Shown here: positions 18,064 to 28,757 of the stretch, piece by piece | How positions within the stretch are numbered: the stretch's first letter is position 1 | Layout of the letters: each line of letters starts with the position of its first letter | NCBI GenBank assembly: GCA_025359085.1 | Contig: JANYHL010000064.1 | Span: forward strand, 1-32,757 | Source of the DNA: Gammaproteobacteria bacterium | Lineage (GTDB): Bacteria > Pseudomonadota > Gammaproteobacteria > Burkholderiales > Burkholderiaceae_C | Length of the DNA stretch: 32,757 nucleotides | Direction of reading: 5' to 3' | The notes under the pieces: generated by a model | Seen by the model: the letters and a program-made list of their open reading frames with translations, nothing else | Databases searched by the model: none | Told to the model about the DNA's origin: nothing | Position numbers and translations under genes: made by a program

Positions 18064-19407
18064 ATGAAACCTGTTTTGGCCTTGGTTGGTCGACCCAATG
18101 TAGGTAAATCGACGCTTTTCAACCGGCTGACCAAGTCGCGGGATGCCATCGTGGCTGATTTCGCCGGGCTGACCCGTGACCGTCATTACGGCAACGCAAA
18201 GCATGGCAGGCACGAGTTCATCGTTATCGACACTGGGGGCTTTGAGCCTGATGCTGCCAGTGGTATTTTCAAGGAGATGGCAAAACAAACGACGCAGGCG
18301 GTTGCCGAAGCCGATGTTGTGATCTTTGTCGTGGATGCGCGTGAAGGCATTTCTGCGCAAGACCACGAGATCGCCAAGTACCTTCGCCGCCTCGGTAAGC
18401 CCTGTGTGCTGGCGGCAAACAAGTCCGAGGGTCTGCTGGCAGGTGCCCAACTGGTTGAGTTCTTTGAGTTGGGTCTTGGTGAGGTCCATGCGGTCTCCGC
18501 CGCGCACGGCCAGGGTATTCGCACTCTGGTGGATTTGGCCTTGGCGCCACTTCATTTGGAAGACCTCGACGAAGCCGACGAGCAACACGACCCTGGTGTC
18601 ATCAAACTGGCCGTGGCCGGTCGCCCGAATGTGGGCAAGTCAAGCTTGATTAACACCTGGCTGGGTGAAGAGCGCTTGGTGGCATTCGATTTGCCAGGGA
18701 CAACGCGGGATGCGATTTCCGTACCCTTTGAGCGCAACGGTCAAAAATTTGAACTGGTTGACACCGCCGGTCTGCGCCGCCGCGGCAAAGTGTTCGAGGC
18801 CATCGAAAAATTCTCGGTGGTCAAGACCTTACAGGCGATTGAATCATCTAACGTTGTGTTGTTGTTGATTGATGCGACCCAAGGCGTGACCGATCAGGAT
18901 GCTCACATTGCTGGCTACATTCTTGAAAACGGCCGTGCCGTGGTGCTGGCGGTGAATAAATGGGATGCCGTGGATGCGTATCAACGGGAGCTTGTCAAAC
19001 GCTCGATTGAGACCCGCTTGCCGTTCTTGAAATTCGCCGCCATGCACTTGATATCGGCTACAAAAAGGCAGGGCCTGGGGCCGCTGTGGGCGTCCATTGC
19101 GCAAGCTTATAAAGCAGCCAATTGCAAGATGTCGACACCCATATTGACGCGTTTGCTGCTGGAGGCGGTTCAATTTCAGAGCCCCAAGCGCTCGGGCATG
19201 TTTCGCCCCAAATTGCGTTATGCCCATCAGGGCGGCATGAATCCGCCGGTAATCATCATTCATGGTAATTCGTTGGAGCATGTGACCGACGCCTATAAGC
19301 GTTTTCTGGAAGGACGTTTTCGCAAAGAATTTGACTTGGTTGGCACTCCGATGCGCATCGAGTTCAAATCATCGAGCAATCCCTACGCCGATAAAGCAGC
19401 AACTTGA
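18064..19407 (+). CDS. der: Ribosome biogenesis GTPase Der (EngA)
   Basis: Essential GTPase of 447 aa with two tandem G domains, the hallmark of Der. The first G1 loop GRPNVGKS is at residues 9-16 and the second at 186-193; both domains carry DTxG (DTGGF, DTAGL) and NKxD-type motifs (NKSE in the first, NKWD in the second). The C-terminal KH-like domain ends about residue 440. Der is needed for 50S subunit assembly. The first-domain NKSE is a common variant. No ribosome site is obvious before the ATG at 18064. A hairpin follows the stop. Confidence 0.97.
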   Translation: MKPVLALVGRPNVGKSTLFNRLTKSRDAIVADFAGLTRDRHYGNAKHGRHEFIVIDTGGFEPDAASGIFKEMAKQTTQAVAEADVVIFVVDAREGISAQDHEIAKYLRRLGKPCVLAANKSEGLLAGAQLVEFFELGLGEVHAVSAAHGQGIRTLVDLALAPLHLEDLDEADEQHDPGVIKLAVAGRPNVGKSSLINTWLGEERLVAFDLPGTTRDAISVPFERNGQKFELVDTAGLRRRGKVFEAIEKFSVVKTLQAIESSNVVLLLIDATQGVTDQDAHIAGYILENGRAVVLAVNKWDAVDAYQRELVKRSIETRLPFLKFAAMHLISATKRQGLGPLWASIAQAYKAANCKMSTPILTRLLLEAVQFQSPKRSGMFRPKLRYAHQGGMNPPVIIIHGNSLEHVTDAYKRFLEGRFRKEFDLVGTPMRIEFKSSSNPYADKAAT

Positions 19408-19421
19408 ATACTGGAGCGATG

Positions 19422-19451
19422 GACTCTGCCGGTAATAGCGCGGGCAGGGTC
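19422..19451 (+). terminator. Hairpin after der, possible weak terminator
   Basis: GACTCTGCC (19422-19430) pairs with GGCAGGGTC (19443-19451) over 9 positions, with one G-U pair and a 12-base loop, 15 bases after the der stop. No run of T follows, so Rho-independent termination would be weak at best. It lies where the ndk-to-der unit should end and before hfq. The remaining DNA to 19576 holds no gene; it must contain the hfq promoter, but I cannot place it with confidence. Confidence 0.35.
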
Positions 19452-19576
19452 TTGACGCGATAGGCAGTCGACCGAACAGAGCCCCATTTATTGAGGGTTT
19501 ATACTTTTCCACCCAGTGGCAGCACTTTGCTGTGGTATCGTCAACGCTTCATTAATTTTTGAACACGGAGAATATC

Positions 19577-19825
19577 GTGAGCAACAAAGGTCAGTTACTT
19601 CAGGACCCTTTTCTCAATGCTTTGCGTCGAGAGCATGTCCCGGTCTCTATTTATCTTGTCAATGGAATCAAGCTGCAAGGTCAGATTGAATCTTTTGACC
19701 AGTATGTCGTGCTGCTTCGCAACACGGTCACACAAATGGTTTACAAACACGCTATCTCCACCATCGTGCCGGGGCGTGCTGTGAATTTTTCAACCGGTGA
19801 GGGTGACGAACCTGCAGCCGCCTGA
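19577..19825 (+). CDS. hfq: RNA chaperone Hfq
   Basis: Sm-like hexameric RNA chaperone of 82 aa that pairs small RNAs with mRNAs. The N-terminus [13 protein letters not shown], the Sm1 region and the Sm2 motif YKHAIST are nearly identical to other proteobacterial Hfq. The start is GTG at 19577, because SNKGQLLQ is the usual N-terminus and ACGGAG lies six bases upstream; an in-frame TTG at 19559 is rejected. The short C-terminal tail (GEGDEPAAA) is typical of betaproteobacteria and much shorter than in E. coli. Its 3' end overlaps hflX by up to 29 bases. Confidence 0.96.
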   Translation: MSNKGQLLQDPFLNALRREHVPVSIYLVNGIKLQGQIESFDQYVVLLRNTVTQMVYKHAISTIVPGRAVNFSTGEGDEPAAA

Positions 19826-20951
19826 TCGTCAGTCTGCCCCGACCCTCCTGGTCGGGGTTGATTTCGGACACCCCAATTTTGATGCTGATCTCGCGGAGTT
19901 GGGTTTGCTTGCGCAGACCGCAGGATTAAACCCGGTCGCCCGGATCACTTGCAAACGAAAAGCACCCGATGCGGCCTTGTTCGTGGGCAGTGGCAAAGCC
20001 GATGAAATCAAATTACTGGCCGCTCAGTTCGGCGCGGTTGAGGTGCTTTTTGATCAAAGCTTAAGCCCGGCACAGCAGCGCAACCTTGAGCGGCATCTTG
20101 AATTGCCGGTCAATGACCGCACGCTGCTGATTCTAGAAATTTTTGGTCAGAGAGCGCGTAGTCACGAAGGCAAGCTACAGGTCGAACTGGCACGAATGCA
20201 GTACCTGAGCACACGCCTGGTACGCCGCTGGTCGCATCTGGAGCGTCAGAGCGGCGGCATTGGCATGCGCGGTGGCCCCGGTGAAAGTCAAATCGAACTC
20301 GACCGCCGGATGATTGGCGACAACATCAAAAAGATCAAAGAGCGTCTGCTCAAGGTCAAAAAACAACGGCAGACGCAACGGCGTCAACGCGAGCGCCGTG
20401 ATGCCTTTAATATTTCCCTGGTCGGCTACACCAACACCGGTAAATCCACGTTGTTCAATGCCTTGGTCAAGGCCAGGACGTATACGGCAGATCAGCTGTT
20501 TGCAACCCTTGATACCACCACCCGTCAGCTGTATCTGGGAGAGGCTGGGCGTTCGGTTTCGCTCTCAGACACGGTGGGGTTTATTCGTGACCTGCCACAC
20601 GGTCTGATTGACGCATTTCAGGCTACCCTGCAAGAAGCTGTGGATGCTGATTTGCTGCTGCATGTGGTTGATGCCGCCAGTCCTCAATTTTTGGAGCAGA
20701 TTGCTGAAGTGCAGCGCGTACTGGGCGAGATTGGTGCCGCCGATATCCCGCAGGTGTTGGTGTTTAACAAGCTCGACGCCATTGATCCGGCACTGCGTCC
20801 CTTGCAACTGGAAGATATTTTTGATCTGAACGGGGTGCCAACACCGCGGCTGTTTTTGAGTGCCAAAGACGGCGAAGGTGTTGCGGCACTGCGTCAACAG
20901 TTGGCGCGCAGGGTCAGCGCAGACGTCGGGCCAGAAACCGGTGCTGCGTAA
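19797..20951 (+). CDS. hflX: Ribosome-associated GTPase HflX
   Basis: GTPase of 384 aa of the HflX family, a heat-responsive factor that splits stalled 70S ribosomes. The N-terminal glycine-rich domain carries [16 protein letters not shown] (about 145-165), followed by a basic coiled helix and a G domain with G1 GYTNTGKST (about 210-218), DTVGF and NKLD. The start is GTG at 19797, or GTG at 19803; both lie inside hfq, giving a 23 to 29 base overlap and probable translational coupling. hfq-hflX-hflK-hflC is the classic order. Confidence 0.94.
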   Translation: MRVTNLQPPDRQSAPTLLVGVDFGHPNFDADLAELGLLAQTAGLNPVARITCKRKAPDAALFVGSGKADEIKLLAAQFGAVEVLFDQSLSPAQQRNLERHLELPVNDRTLLILEIFGQRARSHEGKLQVELARMQYLSTRLVRRWSHLERQSGGIGMRGGPGESQIELDRRMIGDNIKKIKERLLKVKKQRQTQRRQRERRDAFNISLVGYTNTGKSTLFNALVKARTYTADQLFATLDTTTRQLYLGEAGRSVSLSDTVGFIRDLPHGLIDAFQATLQEAVDADLLLHVVDAASPQFLEQIAEVQRVLGEIGAADIPQVLVFNKLDAIDPALRPLQLEDIFDLNGVPTPRLFLSAKDGEGVAALRQQLARRVSADVGPETGAA

Positions 20952-21020
20952 TTCCCTGAATGTCATGAGGTGGCCTGTAGATTGGTCACAATGCGTTAAC
21001 GATACACGAGAGAACTTGAG

Positions 21021-22415
21021 ATGAAACTTCATTTACACACCTTTCGCTGGGCCCATTGGCCAGAGCGAATTCGGGGGATGTTCAATCTGAATGACCCCCG
21101 GTGGGGTCGCGGCGATGAAAAACCGGCGGACTCCGGCGAGCCCGAGATCGAGCCTGAGCGCCAAGACACCAAAGTACCCGATACCCCGGCCAGGAATGAA
21201 AATCAACGAGGTCAAAAGCGGGGTCCCAATCAGGGGCCGCCCGACCTCGACGAGTTGTGGCGTGATTTCAATCGCAAATTGGGTGGCTTGTTTGGCAATG
21301 TTAAAAATCCGGTCCGCGGCAGTGTCGGTGGCGGCATGGGTGGCAATGGTTCTGGTGGCGGCTTTCAACCTGACATGAAGAGCGCCGGAATTGGTGTTGG
21401 CCTGATTATTGGTGTAGTACTGTTGATCTGGCTGGGAACCGGCTTTTTCATTGTGCAAGAAGGTCAGCAGGCCGTGATCACCCAGTTCGGCAAATACCGG
21501 TCGACCGTCGGTGCCGGTTTTAACTGGCGCCTGCCATATCCGATTCAACGGCATGAGCTGGTTTTCGTGACCCAGATTCGCTCGGTCGACGTCGGTCGCG
21601 ACACGATCATCAAGGCCACCGGCCTGCGCGAGTCCGCCATGTTGACCCAAGACGAGAATATTGTCGAAATCAAGTTTGCCGTGCAGTACCGGCTCAATGA
21701 TGCGCGTGCCTTCTTGTTTGAAAGCAAAGATCCGACGGCAGCGGTGGTGCAGGCAGCAGAAACTTCGGTACGTGAAGTGGTTGGAAAAATGCGCATGGAC
21801 AGTGCCTTGTCCGAAGAACGGGACCAGATCGCCCCGCGCGTGCGTGCCATGATGCAAAAAATTCTCGATCGCTACAAGGTGGGCATCGAAGTGGTTGGCA
21901 TCAACCTGCAACAGGGTGGCGTGCGTCCTCCCGAGCAAGTGCAGGCTGCTTTCGATGATGTGCTCAAAGCTGGCCAGGAGCGCGAACGGGCCAAGAATGA
22001 AGCACAGGCCTACGCCAACGACGTGGTACCACGGGCCATCGGTTCTGCCTCACGGCTGAAGGAAGAAGCCGATGCCTACAAGGCCAGAATTGTGGCGCAG
22101 GCACAAGGTGATGCGCAGCGTTTTAGATCGGTGCTGACGGAGTACCAAAAAGCACCGCAAGTGACGCGCGACCGCATGTACCTGGACACCATGCAGCAGA
22201 TTTACAGCAGCGTGACCAAGGTCATGATTGACTCCCGTCAGGGCTCCAACTTGCTGTACCTGCCGCTCGACAAGATTGTCCAGATGACGGGGCAGGGTGC
22301 TGATGCTGCGGCATTGGCGATACCTGCGACGGCACCAACGAATTCGGTGGCGGTTCCCACCATTGATGCGCGTGCCCGGGATGCTGCCCGCACGCGTGAT
22401 CGTGAAACCCGCTAG
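21021..22415 (+). CDS. hflK: FtsH protease modulator HflK
   Basis: SPFH/band 7 protein of 464 aa. The cytoplasmic Gly/Pro/Asp-rich N-terminus is followed by one membrane segment at about 121-144, a periplasmic SPFH domain (about 144-300) and a helical region with ERAKNEAQAYANDVVPRA. With HflC it forms a cage around FtsH and limits degradation of membrane proteins. The ATG at 21021 has GAGAGAA nearby; the ATG at 21078 (MFNLNDPRWGRGD) is the more usual family N-terminus and may be the true start, which would remove 19 residues. A CACAAT before the gene might be a -10 box. hflC starts 9 bases after its stop. Confidence 0.93.
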   Translation: MKLHLHTFRWAHWPERIRGMFNLNDPRWGRGDEKPADSGEPEIEPERQDTKVPDTPARNENQRGQKRGPNQGPPDLDELWRDFNRKLGGLFGNVKNPVRGSVGGGMGGNGSGGGFQPDMKSAGIGVGLIIGVVLLIWLGTGFFIVQEGQQAVITQFGKYRSTVGAGFNWRLPYPIQRHELVFVTQIRSVDVGRDTIIKATGLRESAMLTQDENIVEIKFAVQYRLNDARAFLFESKDPTAAVVQAAETSVREVVGKMRMDSALSEERDQIAPRVRAMMQKILDRYKVGIEVVGINLQQGGVRPPEQVQAAFDDVLKAGQERERAKNEAQAYANDVVPRAIGSASRLKEEADAYKARIVAQAQGDAQRFRSVLTEYQKAPQVTRDRMYLDTMQQIYSSVTKVMIDSRQGSNLLYLPLDKIVQMTGQGADAAALAIPATAPTNSVAVPTIDARARDAARTRDRETR

Positions 22416-22424
22416 GAGCCTCCC

Positions 22425-23324
22425 ATGAACAGACTAGGTCTTATTTTTTCTACTTTTCTGGTGGCGCTGGCGCTTGCCAGTTCGATGCTGTTTGTTGTGG
22501 ATCAAAGGCAATTTGGTATTTTGTACGCCTTGGGGCAAATCAAGGAAGTCATTACCGAGCCCGGCCTGAACTTCAAACTGCCACCGCCGTTTCAGAACGT
22601 TTCCTATATTGACAAGCGCTTGTTGACGCTGGACAGCACCGACAACGAGCCCATGCTGACGGCAGAGAAGCAGCGGGTGGTGATCGATTGGTATGTGCGT
22701 TGGCGAATTTCCGAGCCAACTCAATACATTCGAAATGTCGGCACCAATGAATCGGCGGGCGCCAGCCAGCTGAATCGGGTGGTGCGCAATGCCTTTCAGG
22801 AGGAAATCAATAAGCGCACAGTGAAGGAGCTTCTGTCCGCCAAGCGCGAGGCCTTGATGGAAGATGTAAAACGCGAGGTGCTGGATCAGGTACGGGGTGC
22901 CAAACCCTGGGGTGTAGACGTGATTGATGTGCGGATCACGCGGGTCGACTATGTCGACGCGATCACCGAGTCGGTTTACCGGCGCATGGAAGCCGAGCGT
23001 AAACGGGTGGCCAATGAATTGCGTTCAACCGGGGCGGCCGAGGGTGAAAAAATTCGGGCTGATGCAGATCGGCAGCGGGAAATCACGGTGGCCAACGCTT
23101 ACCGGGATGCGCAAAAGATCAAAGGCGAGGGCGATGGCGCAGCGGCCGGCATCTACGCTGAATCGTTTGGACGCGACCCCCAGTTTGCTCAGTTTTATCG
23201 CAGTCTGGATGCCTACAAGGCCAGCTTCAACAAAAAGAGCGACGTGATGGTGCTGGATCCTGCGAGCTCTGAATTTTTCAAGGTGTTGCGCGGCAACGCC
23301 GCCTCCGCGCCGACCAAAAAATGA
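22425..23324 (+). CDS. hflC: FtsH protease modulator HflC
   Basis: SPFH protein of 299 aa, partner of HflK. The N-terminal membrane segment is at about 4-24, then the SPFH domain (DQRQFGILYALGQIKEVITEPGLNFK) and a C-terminal helix with ERKRVANELRSTGAAEGEKIRADA. The ATG at 22425 has a good ribosome site (TAGGAG at about 22414-22419). It probably belongs to one transcript with hflK. The DUF2065 gene follows, matching the E. coli order hflK-hflC-yjeT. Confidence 0.95.
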   Translation: MNRLGLIFSTFLVALALASSMLFVVDQRQFGILYALGQIKEVITEPGLNFKLPPPFQNVSYIDKRLLTLDSTDNEPMLTAEKQRVVIDWYVRWRISEPTQYIRNVGTNESAGASQLNRVVRNAFQEEINKRTVKELLSAKREALMEDVKREVLDQVRGAKPWGVDVIDVRITRVDYVDAITESVYRRMEAERKRVANELRSTGAAEGEKIRADADRQREITVANAYRDAQKIKGEGDGAAAGIYAESFGRDPQFAQFYRSLDAYKASFNKKSDVMVLDPASSEFFKVLRGNAASAPTKK

Positions 23325-23341
23325 GATGAGAAAAAAGAGTT

Positions 23342-23530
23342 TTGAATGCTGAGTCCTTCTGGTTGGCCCTGGCCCTCGTTCTGGTGATCGAGGGCTTTTT
23401 TCCGTTGCTATCTCCAGCGCGCTGGCGCCAGATGTTCTTGCAGATTCTTCAGTTGAGCGATGGTCAACTGCGTTTCTTCGGGCTGTGCACCCTATTCTCC
23501 GGTGCACTGCTTATTTGCTGGCTGCTGTGA
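23342..23530 (+). CDS. DUF2065 (YjeT-like) small membrane protein
   Basis: Small protein of 62 aa with two hydrophobic stretches (about residues 5-23 and 44-62) separated by a polar segment SPARWRQMFLQILQLSDGQLRF. The pattern LVLVIEGFFPLLSP...RWRQM...FFGL matches DUF2065, whose E. coli member YjeT also sits between hflC and purA. The frame is closed by a stop at 23327-23329, so the TTG at 23342 is the likely start; no strong ribosome site is seen. The function is unknown. The location suggests a membrane role near HflKC, which is inference. Confidence 0.82.
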   Translation: MNAESFWLALALVLVIEGFFPLLSPARWRQMFLQILQLSDGQLRFFGLCTLFSGALLICWLL

Positions 23531-23587
23531 CCGATTCTGGTCTCATAGCCCGGTAAAATCAGGTTTTTAACAGCTCCCCAAAATCAC

Positions 23588-24736
23588 ATGTCTGCTTGGG
23601 TCCTGCCGGATCACATTGCCGATGTCTTGCCGTCTGAAGCGCGGCACATCGAAGAACTTCGTCGCAACCTGCTTGATACGGCGCGTTGCTACGGCTACGA
23701 ATTGGTGATGCCGCCCTTGCTGGAGCATCTTGAATCGCTGCTCACCGGCGCCGGCGCGGCCTTGGATCTGCAGACTTTCAAATTGGTCGACCAGCTTTCT
23801 GGGCGCATGCTGGGTTTGCGGGCTGACAGCACACCGCAGGTAGCCCGCATCGACGCCCACCTGCTCAATCGCGCCGGCGTCACCCGTTTGTGCTATTGCG
23901 GTCCGGTGCTGCACACGCGCCCCGGCGCGCCCCACGCCAGTCGCGAGCCCTTGCAATTTGGCGCTGAAATCTATGGCCACGCCGGGCTGGAGGCGGATCT
24001 TGAAGTATTGATGCTGGCGCTGGACTGTCTCAAAGTGGTGAATGTGGCGTCTCCCAGTGTGGATCTTGCTGACGCCCGCATCGTGCACGCGCTGCTCAAG
24101 GGCGTGCCGCTCGAAGGCGCCTTGGCCGAGCAAATTTATGCGGCGCTGGCAGCCAAGGACGGCAGCGAGTTGTCCGTCTTAACCCGAAATTTTCCACCGT
24201 CTTCGCGCCAGGGGCTGTTGGCATTGGTGCAGCTCTATGGTGATGAAAAGGTTTTGCTTGAGGCTGAAAAAGCACTCCAGCCCTTACCCGCTGTGCGTGA
24301 GGCGCTATTAAATTTGAAGTGGCTGGCGAGTCAGCTCGACGGTGCCAAGCTCAGCTTTGATCTGGCTGATCTGCGCGGCTATGCCTATTACACCGGCACC
24401 CGATTTTCGATTTACGCGCCAGGCGCCAGCGATGCACTGGTGCGTGGTGGCCGCTATGACGAGGTGGGCGCCATTTTTGGCCGCAATCGTCCTGCTGCTG
24501 GTTTCAGCCTTGATGTGAAAGCCTTGGTGGACGTGCTGCCAGCGCGGCCCTTGCGTGCGGCAATCCGCGCGCCATGGCGGGAAGCCGCTGACTTGCGCGC
24601 GGCCATCGCGTCCTTGCGGGCGCAAGGTGAGACCGTGGTCTGCGTTTTGCCCGGCCATGAGAGTGAAGTTGATGAATTCCATTGCGATCGCGAGTTGATC
24701 TCGCGCACCGGGCAATGGATCGTGACACGTATTTAA
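23588..24736 (+). CDS. hisZ: ATP phosphoribosyltransferase regulatory subunit HisZ
   Basis: Protein of 382 aa, a paralogue of histidyl-tRNA synthetase without the C-terminal anticodon domain. The start ([23 protein letters not shown]) and the altered histidine patch [19 protein letters not shown] with [12 protein letters not shown] are typical of HisZ. HisZ binds the short form of HisG and makes it active and histidine-sensitive, the first step of histidine synthesis. hisG is not in the window. The ATG at 23588 lacks a clear ribosome site; a TAAAAT at 23554-23559 could be a -10 box, with no good -35. It lies just before purA, as in many betaproteobacteria. Confidence 0.93.
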   Translation: MSAWVLPDHIADVLPSEARHIEELRRNLLDTARCYGYELVMPPLLEHLESLLTGAGAALDLQTFKLVDQLSGRMLGLRADSTPQVARIDAHLLNRAGVTRLCYCGPVLHTRPGAPHASREPLQFGAEIYGHAGLEADLEVLMLALDCLKVVNVASPSVDLADARIVHALLKGVPLEGALAEQIYAALAAKDGSELSVLTRNFPPSSRQGLLALVQLYGDEKVLLEAEKALQPLPAVREALLNLKWLASQLDGAKLSFDLADLRGYAYYTGTRFSIYAPGASDALVRGGRYDEVGAIFGRNRPAAGFSLDVKALVDVLPARPLRAAIRAPWREAADLRAAIASLRAQGETVVCVLPGHESEVDEFHCDRELISRTGQWIVTRI

Positions 24737-26137
<1,401 letters not shown>

Positions 26138-26155
26138 CCCTGTCAAATGTCAAAT

Positions 26156-26211
26156 AATTTATGCTAAATTGGCCTCTAACCCGCGTACTATAAGCATAGT
26201 ACGCTATTAAT
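26156..26211. repeat. AT-rich dispersed intergenic repeat, copy B, with perfect hairpin
   Basis: This 56-base element fills most of the gap between purA and the phosphoribosyltransferase gene and matches copy A at 1945-2000 without gaps (43 of 56). It holds a perfect 8-bp stem, GCGTACTA (26183-26190) with TAGTACGC (26197-26204), around a 6-base loop. In copy A that stem is not conserved and the possible hairpin lies further downstream, so the primary sequence is kept better than this fold. Only ATTAAT follows the stem, so intrinsic termination is doubtful. An AGGAG just after it serves the next gene. Confidence 0.6.
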
Positions 26212-26225
26212 TCAGGAGTAAATTT

Positions 26226-26750
26226 ATGTTGACGGAAGACGGCAAACATCTGTATGTGAGCTACGACGAGTACCACAACCTGATTGAAAAGCTGGCGATC
26301 AAGATATTTCAGTCAGATTGGCCGTTTGACACCATTTTGTGTCTGGCTCGCGGCGGCATGCGACCGGGTGACATCCTGTCGCGCATTTTCAACAAGCCGC
26401 TGGCCATCATGTCCACCAGCTCCTATCGGGCCGATGTCGGCACGGTGCAAGGGGAACTGGACATTGCGCGCTTCATCACCACACCCAAGGGCGAAATTGC
26501 CGGCAAAGTGCTGCTGGTGGATGACCTGGCGGATTCCGGTCAGACGCTCAAGGCCGTCATCAACCAGCTCAAGAACAATTACAAACCCATCACCGAGTTG
26601 CGCAGCGCGGTGATCTGGACCAAGGGCGTGTCCATGTTTACGCCCGATTACTCCGTGGAATTTTTGCCCACCAACCCCTGGATTCACCAGCCCTTTGAAG
26701 GCTATGACGCCTTGCGCCCAGAGCAGTTGATCGAAAAGTGGAGCGTTTAG
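26226..26750 (+). CDS. Purine-type phosphoribosyltransferase
   Basis: Type I phosphoribosyltransferase of 174 aa. The PRPP-binding loop is LLVDDLADSGQT (residues 96-107), preceded by the flexible-loop area and LARGGMRPGDILSR (about 40-53), a common pattern in hypoxanthine/xanthine/guanine phosphoribosyltransferases. It would salvage a purine base to its nucleotide. Neighbouring purA, guaB and guaA fit purine salvage, but the exact base cannot be read from the sequence, so no symbol is given. The start ATG at 26226 has AGGAG at 26214-26218. The C-terminal segment NPWIHQPFEGYDALRPE is typical of this subfamily in beta- and gammaproteobacteria. Confidence 0.85.
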   Translation: MLTEDGKHLYVSYDEYHNLIEKLAIKIFQSDWPFDTILCLARGGMRPGDILSRIFNKPLAIMSTSSYRADVGTVQGELDIARFITTPKGEIAGKVLLVDDLADSGQTLKAVINQLKNNYKPITELRSAVIWTKGVSMFTPDYSVEFLPTNPWIHQPFEGYDALRPEQLIEKWSV

Positions 26751-26778
26751 CCATTCATTTGATGCAGCGGAGCTGACC

Positions 26779-27987
26779 ATGGCCGACCTCACCACCACGC
26801 TGATACACCACCCCTACGTTGCGCCTGCCGGTTTTGCCGCGCCCCAGCCGGGCGTGTTCAAGGCGTCCACCGTTCTCTTTCCCAACGTGGCGGCGATGCG
26901 CAATTTTGAGTGGAAGGACAAAACCGCCTACACCTACGGTCTGCATGGCACGCCCACCACCTACATGCTGGAAGAGCGTCTGTGCACACTTGAGGGCGGC
27001 CTGCAGTGCCTGCTGCTGCCCAGCGGGTTGGCGGCGATTGCCAATGTGGCCTTGTCGCTGTTGCGCACCGGTGACGAAGTGCTGCTGCCGGACAACGCCT
27101 ATGGCCCCAACAAAGTACTGGCCGAAGGCGAGCTCAGAGCCTGGGGCATCACCCACCAGACGTATGACCCGATGGACCTGCAGGATCTGGCGGCCAAAAT
27201 CGGCCCGCGCACGCGCCTGGTCTGGCTGGAGGCTGCCGGGTCTGTCACGCTGGAGTTTCCCGACCTGCGCGAGATGGTGCGCCTGTGCCAGGCACGCGGG
27301 GTGCTGACAGCGTTGGACAACACCTGGGGTGCGGGGCTGGCCTTTGCGCCGTTTGACCTGCTGCCGGGGACCCGTCCGGCCCTGGCTGTCGATATCTCCG
27401 TGCATGCCCTGACCAAATACCCCAGTGGTGGCGGGGATGTGTTGATGGGAAGCGTCATCACCCGTGATGCCTCGCTGCACATGAAGCTCAAGCTGACCCA
27501 CATGCGCCTGGGGCTGGGCGTGGGCGCCAATGACGCCGAAGCCGTGCTGCGGGGGCTACCCAGCATGGCGCTGCGCTACCGGGCGCACGACGAGGCAACG
27601 CGCGAACTGGCCCGCTGGTGCCAGAGCCGTGCTGAATTTGTGCAGGTATTGCATCCGGCGCTCAACGGTTCGCCCGGGCATGCGCATTGGCGTGCGCTGT
27701 GCCAAGCTGGCGCCGGTGGTGCAGCGGGCCTGTTTAGCGTGATCTTTGACCCCCAATTTAGCCAAGACCGGATTGACGCGTTCTGCAACGCGCTCCAGCT
27801 GTTCCGCCTCGGTTACAGCTGGGGCGGACCCCTGAGTCTGGTCATGCTTTATGAGGTGGCATCGATGCGCAACACCTGGCCTAACCATTTGCAGCAAGGT
27901 ACGCTGGTCCGGTTTTCGGTCGGTCTGGAGGCCGTGGCCGATTTGCAGGCCGATCTCCAGCAAGCCTTGCAGGCCAGTCTGGCCTGA
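26779..27987 (+). CDS. metC: Cystathionine beta-lyase (PLP-dependent)
   Basis: Fold-type I PLP enzyme of the Cys/Met metabolism family, 402 aa. The PLP lysine is Lys213 in HALTKYPSGGGDVLMG; upstream are YGLHGTPTTYMLEERL, LLPSGLAAI and DNTWGAG, typical of proteobacterial MetC. It cleaves cystathionine to homocysteine, pyruvate and ammonia in methionine synthesis. The ATG at 26779 lies 28 bases after the phosphoribosyltransferase stop, with GGAG at about 26769-26772. A related beta-eliminating lyase role is the main alternative. It is convergent with the HD-GYP gene, with 6 bases between stops. Confidence 0.9.
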   Translation: MADLTTTLIHHPYVAPAGFAAPQPGVFKASTVLFPNVAAMRNFEWKDKTAYTYGLHGTPTTYMLEERLCTLEGGLQCLLLPSGLAAIANVALSLLRTGDEVLLPDNAYGPNKVLAEGELRAWGITHQTYDPMDLQDLAAKIGPRTRLVWLEAAGSVTLEFPDLREMVRLCQARGVLTALDNTWGAGLAFAPFDLLPGTRPALAVDISVHALTKYPSGGGDVLMGSVITRDASLHMKLKLTHMRLGLGVGANDAEAVLRGLPSMALRYRAHDEATRELARWCQSRAEFVQVLHPALNGSPGHAHWRALCQAGAGGAAGLFSVIFDPQFSQDRIDAFCNALQLFRLGYSWGGPLSLVMLYEVASMRNTWPNHLQQGTLVRFSVGLEAVADLQADLQQALQASLA

Positions 27988-27993
27988 GCGTTT

Positions 27994-28599
27994 TCAAACA
28001 AGTTGCGTCTTGAGCGAACTGTCCTCAATGAAGTCCAGAAACAGACGCGTCAGCTCAGGATCGTGTTTTTCGCCGCTTTCCGCGCGCAAAATTGCGGTGA
28101 TTTCGCCATGCTTTTTGGCTGCATGGTAAGGCCGGGTAACAGCCATCGCATCATAGTTGTCAGTGATCGCGATGATGCGTGCCCCAATAGGAATCTGCTC
28201 GCCGCAAAGGCGGTCGGGATAACCTAGTCCATTGAAATGCTCATGGTGGTGACGAATCGCCAGCGCGGCGGATTCTGCACCTTTCAGATCGGTGCTCAAC
28301 AGAATCTGTTCGCCAATTTCGCAATGGCCTTGCATGCACGTCCACTCCGCCTGATCAAACTTCCCCGGCTTGAGCAACACCCGATCCGGAATGCCAATTT
28401 TTCCAATATCGTGAAACGCGGCACCTATTCGAAGTGCATCGATTTCGCCGGCAGATAAACCGCAATGCAGTCCCATTTCGACCGACAAAGCAAGCACACG
28501 GTCGGAATGCAAACGCGTCAGTTGATCGCGATAGCCGAGCGCGACCGACAGCGCTTTGGTGTACTTGTAAAGGGCATTGAAAGTGGAGTTGGTGACCAT
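27994..28599 (-). CDS. Stand-alone HD-GYP domain protein (probable c-di-GMP phosphodiesterase)
   Basis: Protein of 201 aa made almost only of one HD-GYP domain. The first metal His is His31 (TRLHSDRV), HD is at 63-64 in FHDIGKIGIP, the later histidines are near 118-119 (HHHEHF), and GYP is at 126-128, followed by GARIIAITDNYDAM. All main metal ligands seem present, so it could hydrolyse cyclic di-GMP. There is no receiver, PAS or membrane domain, so input must come from a partner. The ATG at 28599 on the minus strand has GAAGAG seven bases upstream; an in-frame TTG at 28614 is less likely. It is divergent from ratA, the place smpB often holds. Confidence 0.88.
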   Translation of the reverse strand: MVTNSTFNALYKYTKALSVALGYRDQLTRLHSDRVLALSVEMGLHCGLSAGEIDALRIGAAFHDIGKIGIPDRVLLKPGKFDQAEWTCMQGHCEIGEQILLSTDLKGAESAALAIRHHHEHFNGLGYPDRLCGEQIPIGARIIAITDNYDAMAVTRPYHAAKKHGEITAILRAESGEKHDPELTRLFLDFIEDSSLKTQLV

Positions 28600-28677
28600 A
28601 AGGAAACTCTTCAATCGATGCCCCTGACTCTGCCACGTTTTCTAGGCCGGTGCCAGTGGCGGCAAAAATCTTGTGTG

Positions 28678-28700
28678 CTTCGACCACTTCGACCACTTCG
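28678..28700. repeat. Short 9-base tandem repeat
   Basis: CTTCGACCA occurs twice in tandem and a third time in part (CTTCG) in the 181-base gap between the HD-GYP gene and ratA. With so few units it may be chance or a small slipped duplication. Nothing else gene-like is visible in the gap except a possible ratA promoter. Confidence 0.5.
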
Positions 28701-28751
28701 GCCGCAGAGCGATGGCCTCGACCGCATGGCAGCCACTCATAGCCACTTGTT

Positions 28752-28757
28752 TACAAT
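28752..28757 (+). promoter_or_regulatory. Possible -10 box before ratA
   Basis: TACAAT lies 23 bases before the ratA ATG. No good -35 box is seen at 16-18 bases upstream. The same hexamer is found before guaB, which has a fair -35, so it may be a common -10 form in this genome. Confidence 0.35.

Noticed and set aside
19517-19531. TGGCAGCACTTTGCT upstream of hfq looks like a sigma-54 promoter.
   Set aside because: The distance between the GG and GC elements is one base too short, and sigma-54 spacing is strict. The likeness is explained by a small CAGCA-CTT-TGCTG inverted repeat.
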